Of a DNA stretch of 64,000 bases, positions 25,872-34,380 are shown one piece after another. The stretch is taken from contig JAFUCA010000010.1 in NCBI GenBank assembly GCA_017459895.1, positions 1 to 64,000 of the forward strand, in the 5' to 3' direction. The DNA is from Bacillota bacterium (GTDB lineage: Bacteria; Bacillota; Clostridia; Peptostreptococcales; Anaerovoracaceae). The notes beneath the pieces were generated by a model. That model did no database searches, was not told the origin of the DNA, and was given only the letters and a program-made list of their open reading frames with translations. Position 1 is the stretch's first letter. Each line of letters begins with the position of its first letter. The translations under genes and the position numbers were made by a program.

Positions 25872-26849
25872 ATGGATGAAAAGAATGAAATCATGATTGT
25901 CGATGAGCAATCATTGAAGGATAAAATCTATACAATCCGAGGTATTCAGGTTATGATAGATCGAGACTTGGCTGAGATTTATGGATATACGACGAAATCA
26001 TTCAACCAGCAGGTCAAGAACAATATTGAAAAGTTTCCGGATGATTTTCGCTTTCAATTGACCAGGGAAGAGTACGACGACTTGAGGTCAAAAAATTTGA
26101 CCTCAAGTTGGGGAGGTGCACGGTATCTGCCATATGCATTTTCAGAGCAGGGTCTGTATATGCTGATGTCTATTTTGCGAGGGGAATTGGCTACAAAGCA
26201 GAGCATTACCTTGATACGTCTGTTCAAAGAAATGAAGGACTACATAATCACGAATCAGCAGCTCATGATCACGCAGAAAGACTATATGGCTCTTGCTGCC
26301 CGAGTGGATGAAAACACGACTGATATCAAAGAGATTAAGGAGAACATGGTTACAAAGGCTGACCTGTCTGATTTCATGAAACTCTTTGATGCAGGTATTG
26401 ATCACGAGGAAGTGCTGATACTTGACGGCCAGCCGTTCAAAGCAGATGTTGCCTATCAGAAAATCTATCGGAGCGCAAAAAAATCTATTATTATAGTTGA
26501 CGATTACATCAGCGTTAAGACACTTCAACATCTGGTGCATGCAAAGGCTGGCGTCGATTTGACGATCATCAGTGACAACAGGAACCGGATCCTCAAGCTT
26601 GCAGAGTACAACGATTTCATCACTGAATACCCGAAGAAAACCGTGACATTTCTGCAGTCGCAGAAGAGAGCGCATGACAGATACATCGTCCTTGATAACG
26701 GCACCACAAATATGAAAGTCTATCATTGCGGAGCAAGCAGCAAGGATGCAGGCAAGCGCATCACGACCATCACAAGACTGATGGAGATTGATGACTATAA
26801 GCGGACAGTGAAGGAATTGCTGGCCAACCCGCCGCTGACTCTGAGATGA
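25872..26849 (+). CDS. ORF6N-domain protein with C-terminal PLD-like domain
   Basis: 325 residues. The N-terminal ORF6N/KilA-like DNA-binding domain (IRGIQVMIDRDLAEIYGYTT and FPDDFRFQLTREEYDDL) is typical of phage and defence-related regulators. A short coiled region (about 125-165) joins a C-terminal domain with IIIVDDYISVKTL and HDRYIVLD plus CGASSKDAGKR, resembling a phospholipase-D-type nuclease half-site. Both parts suggest a toxin or host-defence protein. AT-rich and flanked by a palindrome upstream. Confidence 0.75.
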   Translation: MDEKNEIMIVDEQSLKDKIYTIRGIQVMIDRDLAEIYGYTTKSFNQQVKNNIEKFPDDFRFQLTREEYDDLRSKNLTSSWGGARYLPYAFSEQGLYMLMSILRGELATKQSITLIRLFKEMKDYIITNQQLMITQKDYMALAARVDENTTDIKEIKENMVTKADLSDFMKLFDAGIDHEEVLILDGQPFKADVAYQKIYRSAKKSIIIVDDYISVKTLQHLVHAKAGVDLTIISDNRNRILKLAEYNDFITEYPKKTVTFLQSQKRAHDRYIVLDNGTTNMKVYHCGASSKDAGKRITTITRLMEIDDYKRTVKELLANPPLTLR

Positions 26850-27130
26850 GCGCAATCGGTGCGTTTTCCGGTTACCGGATTCTGCCGAAATACTTGCATT
26901 TGAGTTGGGTATGCGGACAGCTTCCCAACCTTTAAAAACCACCGGATCGATAATAAAAAAATATTGAATGGTCATTTCTCGAAAAACTTGGGAAATGACG
27001 GTTAGGATTGGTCCGGAAACATGCTCTGAAAAGCTGATAATCCGAGCAGATGCGACAATATGCGAAACGCTGAATTTGCAAAGAAAAGCGTTCAAAAATG
27101 CTTGTTTTTGCGATTGCAGCAACTTAGCTG
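26850..27130. other. Noncoding AT-rich spacer with short inverted repeats
   Basis: No supported gene. Visible pairings include GTCATTTC (26971) with GAAATGAC (26992) and AACGCT with AGCGTT near 27066-27091. One stretch near 27060 resembles the tsf 3' end (NAEFA-like codons). Confidence 0.4.
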
Positions 27131-27326
27131 ATAGTCGCATTACAGCTCAGATAAAACCGCTGTACAGCTTAAATAATCAGCATCTCGGCAGGTAGCTGTA
27201 GCTGGAAAGTCGTACTTCAGATAGCCAACGCTTGAAAAAGTAGCACTTCAGATTGCAGGCAAATAGGATAAAGTCGCTCGACAGATCGCAAATGCCTGAA
27301 AAGTCGCACAGCAGATGAAGCAATAG
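27131..27326 (+). repeat. Degenerate tandem copies of the tsf 3' end
   Basis: Four well-matched units of 30-33 bp (starting 27206, 27237, 27270 and 27300) each read like the EF-Ts tail followed by a stop: KVVLQIANA, KVALQIAGK, KVARQIANA and KVAQQMKQ, compared with EVAAQIANA and EFAQQMAQK at the real tsf end. Two weaker units lie at about 27131 and 27153. None has a start codon or ribosome site. They are followed by a terminator, as tsf is. Confidence 0.65.
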
Positions 27327-27364
27327 AATCTGATAGAATCTGATCGAAATTAATGTTATTTGAG

Positions 27365-27401
27365 ACTCCGATGGGAAGTTTACATCCCGTCGGAGTTTTT
27401 T
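27365..27401 (+). terminator. Intrinsic terminator after the tsf-tail repeats
   Basis: ACTCCGATGGGA pairs with TCCCGTCGGAGT (one wobble) around an 8-nt loop, followed by TTTTTT. Confidence 0.9.
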
Positions 27402-27514
27402 GTCAGCAATATGCAATACGACAATTTCCACATTGCTTAATGGCATGATAAATGGTATGATAAATGAAACGATAAAGACATGATAAAGATATTATAAATA
27501 CTGAGGATCATTCT

Positions 27515-27820
27515 ATGGATAAAAGAGAAACGGAAACATTAGAGTTTAAGAAATCGACCAGTGAACTAAAGGAAGGGGTGATCTCTCTTGGCTCAATGTT
27601 GAATAAGCACAATCATGGGCTGCTGTATTTTGGCGTAAAAAATGACGGGACGGTTGTTGGACAGATGATAGGAGCTTCTACAACATCAGATATTTCGAGA
27701 GCCATAAAAGATAATCTCAAACCGAGGATAACACCGTCAATACAAGTTGTGACAGAAAATGGTAAGGATGTTATCAAAGTGGAAGTCCGTGGAGAGGATA
27801 CAATCGCATTACAAGTTTAG
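27515..27820 (+). pseudogene. Truncated AlbA_2/Schlafen-type DNA-binding domain protein
   Basis: 101 residues: TETLEFKKSTSELKEGVISL and NKHNHGLLYFGVKNDGTVVGQ match the N-terminal AlbA_2 domain of RecG-like transcriptional regulators, which are normally about 400-500 residues. The frame stops just after VEVRGEDTIALQV, where intact relatives continue, so only the first domain survives. No downstream remainder is visible before the yfcC gene. Confidence 0.7.
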
Positions 27821-27873
27821 TATTCTGAAGTAATCATTGTCAATTGTTCTTATTCTGTTAAAGGAGGTGTCTC

Positions 27874-29307
27874 ATGTCTATCTTTCAGAAAAAAGAAGAA
27901 GGCGCCGAACTGCAGGAGGTACATGAAGTAAAATCGGTCAATCCGATGATCATACTGGCATGTATCATCGTGCTCGCCGCGATTGCAACCTATATCGTAC
28001 CGGCGGGGCAGTTCGACCGTGTTCCCATTGAGGGAACCGAGTATGAAGGCATCGTTCAGGGGTCATATCATCATGTGGACAACAACCCGGTCGCTCCATT
28101 CGATGTATTCGTTTCATTCACGAAGGGGCTGCAGGATGCAGCGTATATCATTTTCTTCCTGTTGATACTCGGCGGTGTATTTAAGATCGTCGAGGCCACC
28201 GGCGCGCTCCATGCGGGAATCAATAACATGATCAAGGCAACCGCCGGCAAGGAGGTCATCCTGGTGCCGATCTGCATGATCGTGTTCTCTCTGATTTCTG
28301 CGACGGCGGCTTGCTGTGAAGAGTATCTGGCCTTCCTGCCGCTCATGTATATGGTATGTATGGGCTGCGGGTTCGATTCGATTCTCTCGGTCGCGCTCCT
28401 GTTCTGCGCGTCGGCGGTAGGATATGCGGGAGGCATGACCCAGGCCTTCTCCGTCGGCGTAGCGCAGACGATCGCGGGTCTGCCGATCTTTTCCGGTATC
28501 GGATTCCGTATCGTTGGCTGGGCTGTTCTCGTAACGGCAACGATCATCTACATGATGATCTATGCGCACAGAATCAAGAAGGATCCGACAAAGGCTTATA
28601 ACTTCGAGATCGATAAGAAGTTCAGAGCGGAAATGGATTTTCATCCGGAGAATATCGAAACCATGTCAAAGGCGCAGGGACTGATTCTGGCGATCTTCTT
28701 CGCGGGATTCGTGTTCGCGGCTTTCTCGGTCATTAAGCTGGGATTCTATATCGATGAGATGTCCGGCGTGTTCCTGATCGTCGGCATTCTCTGCGCAATC
28801 ATCGGCCGGCTCGCTCCGGGTAAAGCTGCGGATGCATTCGCAGAAGGCGCACAGGATCTTGTCTGGGCAGGTCTGATCATCGGCATGTGTTACGCGGCGA
28901 CGACCATTCTCCAGGACGCACAGATCATGGATACCATTGTCAACGGAATGGGAACAGCGCTTGGCGGTCTGCATTCGTCCGTTGCGGCTGTCGGTATGTT
29001 TTTCATGCAGGATCTCCTGAACTTCCTGATTCCGTCGGGATCCGGACAGGCTGCGATCACGATGCCGTTCATGGCTCCGCTGGCGGATGTTCTCGGTGTT
29101 TCGAGACAGACCGCGGTTCTGGCCTTCCAGTATGGTGACGCGTTCACCAATGTTATCTCTCCCACCAGCGGTGAGATCATGGCTGCGCTCGCCATCTGCC
29201 ACGTGCCCTACGGCAAATGGTTCAAGTTCATGTGGAAACTCTGGATCCTGTGGGCGATCCTGGCCTGCATCCTGTTGATAATCGCGACGGCCATCGGTTA
29301 TAATTAG
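27874..29307 (+). CDS. yfcC: YfcC-family (DcuC superfamily) membrane transporter
   Basis: 477 residues with about 12-14 helices. VNPMIILACIIVLAAIATYIV then PAGQFDR is the family N terminus; repeated re-entrant motifs appear at ATAACCEEYLAFLPL and near the C terminus (NFLIPSGSGQAAITMPFMAP and FTNVISPTSGEIMAAL). YfcC proteins are predicted carriers for C4-dicarboxylates, amino acids or peptides. AGGAGGT precedes the start. It is followed at 37 nt by pepD, suggesting import of a dipeptide or amino acid coupled to hydrolysis. Confidence 0.85.
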   Translation: MSIFQKKEEGAELQEVHEVKSVNPMIILACIIVLAAIATYIVPAGQFDRVPIEGTEYEGIVQGSYHHVDNNPVAPFDVFVSFTKGLQDAAYIIFFLLILGGVFKIVEATGALHAGINNMIKATAGKEVILVPICMIVFSLISATAACCEEYLAFLPLMYMVCMGCGFDSILSVALLFCASAVGYAGGMTQAFSVGVAQTIAGLPIFSGIGFRIVGWAVLVTATIIYMMIYAHRIKKDPTKAYNFEIDKKFRAEMDFHPENIETMSKAQGLILAIFFAGFVFAAFSVIKLGFYIDEMSGVFLIVGILCAIIGRLAPGKAADAFAEGAQDLVWAGLIIGMCYAATTILQDAQIMDTIVNGMGTALGGLHSSVAAVGMFFMQDLLNFLIPSGSGQAAITMPFMAPLADVLGVSRQTAVLAFQYGDAFTNVISPTSGEIMAALAICHVPYGKWFKFMWKLWILWAILACILLIIATAIGYN

Positions 29308-29344
29308 AGTGGTTTATGCAAAGGCAGGAAGGGGCGTGACAATA

Positions 29345-30772
29345 ATGGACAGGAATGTATTAAACCATGAAGTGATCAGCCTGTTTGCGCAGCTTTCACA
29401 GATCCCGCGCGAATCAGGACATGAGAAGGAAGTCAGCGACTGGATCAGGGGATGGGCAGAGGACCGGAGCCTTCAGGTAAGGCAGGACGAGATCTGGAAT
29501 CTGATTATAAAGAAACCGGCTTCGCCGGGCTATGAAGATCATCCGGCGGTTCTGATGCAGGCCCATATCGATATGGTATGCGAAAAGGACAGGGGAAGCG
29601 CGCACGATTTCGCTAAAGATCCGATCAGGCTGGATTTTGACGGTGAATGGATCAGATCGGCTGATGGGACAACGCTCGGTGCGGATAACGGCATCGGCGT
29701 AGCGGCAGCCATGGCTATTTTGGACGATGATACGTTGGAGCATCCGCCTTTGGAAGTGGTTTTTACCGTGCAGGAGGAGACGACATTTGCAGGTGCGGAA
29801 ACCGTCGATGTTTGGGATTGCAGTGCCATGCAGATGATCAATCTCGACCATGCGGACGAGCGGGAGCTGATCGTCGGAAGCTGCGGCGGCACCGGAGCAG
29901 AATTCACCATGCCGCTGGCAAGGGAAGCGGAAATCCCGCAAGGCTTTTCGGCCTTTCATATCCGGCTGACAGGTCTGCAGGGAGGCCACTCCGGAGAGGA
30001 TATCCATCGGGGCAGAGGCAATGCGATCAGCCTGCTTTTGCGTCTGCTGGAGAACCCAGGACTGAAGGTTGTCTCTATGATCGGAGGAACGAATCGTCTG
30101 TCGATCCCACGGGAGGCAGAAGCCATCGTGCTTGCGGAGAGCCGGCAGGACATGGACAGGTGTGCGGAAGAAGCAAAGGCTGTATTTCGCAAGGAGTACA
30201 GCGGAGCGGCGCCGGATCTGGACGTAATTATAGAAGACGCGGAGGCGGCAGCGCCGCTGACGCAGGAATCCTTCCGGAAACTGGCGGCGGCCATCAGACT
30301 TTATCCGAACGGCATCGCCCAGATGAACGGGAATCTGGAAGGTCTGGTCGAGAGCTCGGATAACATAGGCATTATTTCAACGGAAGGAGACGTGTTGAAG
30401 CTCACATCAGAGGTCAGAGGCGCTTATCAGTCGACCGTTGACGATCTGGTGAGAACGATCGATGTACTGGCGGACCTTCTGGGAGCGGAAGTTCGGTATT
30501 TCAACGCCTATGTGCCCTGGGAGTTTGCTGCAGATTCAAAACTCAGACCTCTGGCGACAAACACCTACAGGGAACTGTTCGGCGGTGAGATGAAGCAGCT
30601 CGCATTGCATGCCGGACTGGAATGCGGCTTCTTCGCTGAAAAAAAACCGGGGATCGACCTGATCTCCATCGGACCGGACTGTCAGTTCTTTCACTCGCCG
30701 AAAGAGCGGGTGAGAGCGGAATCGGTCGAGCACTTCTATGAGTTGCTGAAGGAAATACTCAGAAAGCTTTAA
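29345..30772 (+). CDS. pepD: Cytosol non-specific dipeptidase (M20, PepD type)
   Basis: 475 residues. FAQLSQIPRESGHEKEVSDW, AHIDMVCEK (metal His and Asp), DGTTLGADNGIGVA, VQEETTFAGA (catalytic and bridging Glu) and LQGGHSGEDIHRGRGN match aminoacyl-histidine dipeptidase PepD, a two-zinc M20 enzyme that cleaves carnosine and other dipeptides. ATG 29345 is chosen over a GTG at 29309 because homology begins at VLNHEVI. Confidence 0.93.
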   Translation: MDRNVLNHEVISLFAQLSQIPRESGHEKEVSDWIRGWAEDRSLQVRQDEIWNLIIKKPASPGYEDHPAVLMQAHIDMVCEKDRGSAHDFAKDPIRLDFDGEWIRSADGTTLGADNGIGVAAAMAILDDDTLEHPPLEVVFTVQEETTFAGAETVDVWDCSAMQMINLDHADERELIVGSCGGTGAEFTMPLAREAEIPQGFSAFHIRLTGLQGGHSGEDIHRGRGNAISLLLRLLENPGLKVVSMIGGTNRLSIPREAEAIVLAESRQDMDRCAEEAKAVFRKEYSGAAPDLDVIIEDAEAAAPLTQESFRKLAAAIRLYPNGIAQMNGNLEGLVESSDNIGIISTEGDVLKLTSEVRGAYQSTVDDLVRTIDVLADLLGAEVRYFNAYVPWEFAADSKLRPLATNTYRELFGGEMKQLALHAGLECGFFAEKKPGIDLISIGPDCQFFHSPKERVRAESVEHFYELLKEILRKL

Positions 30773-30828
30773 GCGAGTTGCAAGTATATACAAGGCCTAA
30801 AACAGCTTCGGCCACACTGACAGTACAG

Positions 30829-30857
30829 CTCCGGGAGGGTATTCTTTCCGGAGTTTT
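30829..30857 (+). terminator. pepD terminator, direct-repeat copy 1
   Basis: CTCCGG pairs with CCGGAG, then TTTTATT. TCCGGAGTTTTATTATGCAA (30847-30866) reappears exactly at 33601-33620 beside a similar stem. Confidence 0.8.
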
Positions 30858-31243
30858 ATTATGCAAGCGATACTGAGCTGCACCATCGACACCGGTATCC
30901 GCTATGCGGCAGGTGATTCTATTCAGTCAATTAACAACCTTGTCCAATTTCATTTTCGGCCTGGTCAGAGCCATCGGCCTGATTACTGCTTGGACTTGGC
31001 ATTATGCAGGTCAGCCTGTCGATGAAGTCGCATGATCCTTCGCAACGCACAGACAGATTCCCGACTCTGGCTAGCGGGATTATTATCAAATTCACGAAAG
31101 AAATATTGAATATGATTATGGGGTAAAATAACGAACCAATAAGCGGCAGAAATGCACCGATACATGATGCTATTGACAGGAAGGTGTATAATTTACTTAA
31201 ATATTGCAATATTTCTGATATTTCCCGTAGAGGGGGGGTAGTT
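30858..31243. other. Noncoding spacer with a 16-bp palindrome
   Basis: No convincing gene. A hydrophobic minus-strand frame (31209-30931) lacks a ribosome site. AAATATTGCAATATTT (31199-31214) is a perfect palindrome just after a TATAAT (31187-31192) and 30 bp before the HTH-ADP-ribosylglycohydrolase start, so it is a candidate autoregulatory operator. Confidence 0.5.
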
Positions 31244-32852
31244 ATGATGAAGAATGAAGAATTATTCGAAAGAATCGAGAGAATAGTAAAAAAAAAATAA
31301 AGGCATCAAAGCTAAAGACATCGCAAAAAGACTATCTGTAGAAAGAAGGGATGTTAATCGTGTATTCTACAGAAGTAAATATTCCAATAAGTTTTGGCAA
31401 GATGAGAAATATGGATGGCATTCTATAAATGAAAGAAGGCCAAAGAGCGAGGACAAAGAAGAAAGCAGAAGTAAAAGTGAAATCAGATATGACAGAATTA
31501 AGGGGTCACTTTTTGGGGGAGCTATTGGTGATGCATTAGGATATGCAGTTGAGTTTTTTGATGAAGACGAAATCCGGTTTCGATACGGAGAAAATGGGAT
31601 TCAGGAGTATGAAATAGATCCAATTACTGAAACTGCACCAATATCTGATGATACGCAAATGGCTCTATTCACAGCAGAAGGCATACTGGACTCTGAAATT
31701 AAACACAGCTATAGAGAGAACAGATCTTCAGTGCACAAATATATGGGAGACTACTATAAAGAGTGGCTTTTAACCCAGAAGCTGTCATTTGGCGAATACA
31801 ATAGAAGCAAGGCAAAAGAACAGTCTTGGCTCATGACTGTACCAGAGTTATTTTCAGAGCGAGCTCCTGGGCACACCTGTCTTGAAGCGATAGCAAACGG
31901 TATGGGTACTGTCGACAATCCTCCCAATAATAGCAAAGGATGTGGCGGAATCATGAGAATAGCACCATTGGCATTACGATACCCAAATGTAAATCATGCC
32001 GCTATAGATCTTGAAGGTGCTAAAGTAGCTGCATTGACTCACGGCCATTCTTTAGGATATATGCCTGCTGCCATGTTGGTTCACATCATTAACTCTATTA
32101 TAAGTAATGATAAAGAAGTAGACCTAAGGCTAATTGTTGAGGATGCAGTTAAAACTACGCAAGAATTGTTTGAAGGTGACGATCACTTAGAAGAATTAAT
32201 AACAATAATTAGTAATGCTTTGAGTTTGTCTAAATCAAAAGATAATGATTTGCAAAATATACACCGGTTAGGTGAGGGCTGGACGGCAGAGGAAACACTA
32301 GCAATAGCAATATATTGTTGTTTGCGTTATCCGGAGGATTTTTCTAAAGCGATTATCACATCAGTTAATCATAATGGGGACAGCGATTCAACAGGAGCTG
32401 TAACAGGAAACATCATGGGTGCAATCCATGGATATGACGCAATAGATGAAAAATGGAAGGCGCATATAGAACTAAAAGATGTACTGACAGACATGGCTGC
32501 AGCAATCTTCTGTAATAATAGAGGTAGGACAGAGTCAAATACAGATGATTCGTACTGGAAAGAGAAATACACATCTGGGTATAGAGAGATGTATTCAACA
32601 AAGGCATATGAGTATCTTGCAAAAAGGAATGAAATTGAAGCACGAAAATGTTTTTATCAAGCAATGAAAGTCACAAAGGACAGGGATAAGCTTGTCGAAC
32701 TCGGAAGCGTCTGTGGGAAATATGCTTTGGAACATGAAGGCGCAAGTCATATGTATCGAGAATCAAGGCTTATTATAGAAAAATACAAATCGTTGTACAG
32801 AGGGAATGCCTTAAATAGTATTTATAATTCATTGAAGAAATTTGGGGACTGA
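31244..32852 (+). pseudogene. HTH-ADP-ribosylglycohydrolase fusion, frameshifted at an A10 tract
   Basis: ATG 31244 (after AGGGGGG) begins MMKNEELFERIERIVKK and runs into ten A residues (31288-31297), then stops. Removing one A joins it to a frame that continues KGIKAKDIAKRLSVERRDV, a winged-helix-like domain, then the DraG-type ADP-ribosylglycohydrolase with GSLFGGAIGDALGYAVEFF, SDDTQMALF and NHNGDSDSTGAVTGNIMGA, the metal-binding motifs. Either the gene is broken or polymerase slippage on A10 restores the protein. It is strongly AT-rich, unlike its flanks. Internal ATG 31659 could yield a partial enzyme lacking the first metal motif. Confidence 0.75.
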
Positions 32853-32874
32853 AGAATTGTTAAGCGTTATATGA

Positions 32875-32910
32875 CCGATGATTAATATGGCAGGTAGTCA
32901 TTGGGTTTTT
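32875..32910 (+). terminator. Terminator immediately before the group II intron
   Basis: CCGATGA (32875-32881) pairs with TCATTGG (32898-32904, one wobble), followed by GTTTTT. The intron begins 4 nt later, the typical position for class C group II introns. Confidence 0.6.
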
Positions 32911-32913
32911 AAT

Positions 32914-33469
32914 GTATGACGGGCATGCCGTCAGTGTGTGGTGAAAGTCCATAAGGGGAGTAGCCAGCGACGAATTCCATAGCGACTCCCAAGGTTTGAC
33001 ACTGTGAGGTGCAAGCGAGAAGAAGGGATAGCGAAATCGTAGCCTGACGAACAGGAACCTGATACCAAAGCGCATACGGCGGATAAGCGGGCATTGAGTC
33101 GCAGAGTCCAAAAGTTGCCCGTAACGCGTATGTATAGATCAGACAGGCAGCCGGGGAAAGACTGGTGACTTATCCCATGAGGTCTCATTAGCCGTAGTAA
33201 AACGAATCATGAGAAGTCAGCCAAGGCGATAGTAGTGTGGAAGCTCCTGTAATGGGAGTGGAGCGAAGGGCCGAACAACTTAAAGTGTCAACTGGAACTC
33301 GGAATGTGAGTATCAAAGCCTGACGAGGATCAGGAGTGAAGACGTAACGGAATAAACGAACCACAAGGAGGTAAGGCGATGAATACGAAGGCAAAGGAAG
33401 GAACCGCCGTATCCCGAACGGCACATACAGTAGTGTGAGAGGGACTACACAAGTCAGCCCCTACTCGAT
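32914..33469 (+). mobile_element. ORF-less group II intron, class C-like
   Basis: The element starts GTATG and ends CTACTCGAT. Near the 3' end, AACCGCCGTATCCCGAACGG, the following ACAGTAGTGTGAGAGG and the terminal CCCCTACTCGAT match bacterial intron domains V and VI. Upstream there are typical GNRA-like and paired domain I segments (GTGTGTGGTGAAAGTCC). AAGGAGGTAAGGCGATGAAT, about 100 nt before the 3' end, is where the reverse-transcriptase gene would start, but only 19 codons remain, so the maturase has been deleted. Mobility would need a protein supplied elsewhere. Confidence 0.8.
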
Positions 33470-33516
33470 TGTTCTTTTGCCAGTGCGATTCATAAAGCGT
33501 GACATATATCTTAATA

Positions 33517-33543
33517 AAAGTAGCACAACAGATGAAGAAGTAA
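33517..33543 (+). repeat. tsf-tail-like fragment
   Basis: Reads KVAQQMKK then TAA, matching the last tsf-tail repeat at 27300 (KVAQQMKQ) and EFAQQMAQK after tsf. There is no start codon. Confidence 0.55.
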
Positions 33544-33579
33544 GATTCAACAGGATCCTACCAAATTCAATAAAATTTG

Positions 33580-33615
33580 AAACTCTGGAGGGATTGCTTT
33601 TCCGGAGTTTTATTA
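33580..33615 (+). terminator. Terminator, direct-repeat copy 2 of the pepD terminator
   Basis: AAACTCTGGA pairs with TCCGGAGTTT around an 11-nt loop, then TATTAT. It includes the 20-bp repeat shared with 30847-30866. A GCAAAGGCTG 10-mer follows at 33617. Confidence 0.8.
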
Positions 33616-33672
33616 TGCAAAGGCTGGAGATGAGGGCGGCCATTCTGCGGGCGGTTGATTTACGGAAGGAAA

Positions 33673-33871
33673 GTTCGAGATTCTTTGCGTTCAGTCCGTA
33701 TCAGATCTCGAAAACTCGTTCCCGTTGAGGCAAGTCTGTGCTGTAGATCAGAGATATGAGCGGATTCTACGAGACAGAGTCTCGAATCACAGAATGAAAT
33801 CAGCGCTGATCCATTGAGTTGAGAAGGAAAGTTCGAGATTTCCCAGATGCAAAGTACCATAAATCTCGAAG
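33673..33871. repeat. Inverted-repeat array 1 (three hairpins)
   Basis: GTTCGAGATTC (33673-33683) faces AGATCTCGAAA (33703-33713); GATCAGAGATA (33746-33756) faces AGTCTCGAATC (33778-33788); GTTCGAGATTT (33831-33841) faces AAATCTCGAAG (33861-33871). The inner gaps are 19, 21 and 19 nt. Hairpins 1 and 2 are 73 bp apart; hairpin 3 is 85 bp on. A degenerate relative of arrays 2 and 3. Confidence 0.65.
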
Positions 33872-34304
33872 ATTCCTTCTGGGGCGCAATCTGATAATCA
33901 AATTATGATATATGTATTCTGCGATCTGCTGCAGAACTCTGCCGGGAGGATCCCGGACTTTAGCAGAACGGAGATTTTCCGCGATCCGTTGTGCTTCCCG
34001 CGAAAACCGATATTTGCTCAGATATGGGAAAAATGTCTCATAAGCGAGTCGAATCGACTTTTCGTGAGACGATTCACTGGGAAGATTCCCATAAATGAAG
34101 CACAAGGACCAGATCGTGGGAAAAAACAGGGCCGATGGCGATCCATGCATCCGTTCAGGTTTCATGAAATGCATGATCTGCTTGATTATGGGAAGAATGT
34201 CTCATAAACGGGCGAAATCAGAAATTCGTGAAACTGCCGCTTAACTCAGGTAAAGTCGATTGGCAGGATTCCGTCAAAAGCTTTTCTGACAGGGGAATAT
34301 GCCT
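33872..34304. other. Repeat-rich noncoding region before thpR
   Basis: No supported gene. TATGGGAARAATGTCTCATA occurs at 34023 and 34187 (one variable base), each followed 30 nt later by TGARAC that pairs with its GTCTCA, so two similar hairpins lie 164 bp apart. CCGGGA/TCCCGG (about 33943-33957) and AACGGA/TCCGTT are further hairpins. TATAAT at 34305-34310 may drive thpR. Confidence 0.5.
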
Positions 34305-34380
34305 TATAATAATATCCGAAGCAGCTGCCCGCAGGATTCTCTGTAGATCCGGCAGGGGAGACTGAAAGAAGAGGAACGGA

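Noticed and set aside
30931-31209. Hydrophobic minus-strand frame between pepD and the HTH-glycohydrolase gene
   Set aside because: No ribosome site and no conservation cue; it overlaps the promoter and palindrome of the next gene.
32860-33424. Several short minus-strand frames in the 32.9-33.4 kb region
   Set aside because: They lie across the group II intron RNA domains and have no protein features.
33665-33690. tRNA T-arm-like GTTCGAGAT sequences
   Set aside because: No acceptor, D or anticodon arms can be folded around them; they belong to array 1. I found no tRNA or rRNA gene in the window.
33905-34207. 100-codon plus-strand frame before thpR
   Set aside because: No ribosome site, no recognisable domain, and it spans repeated hairpins.
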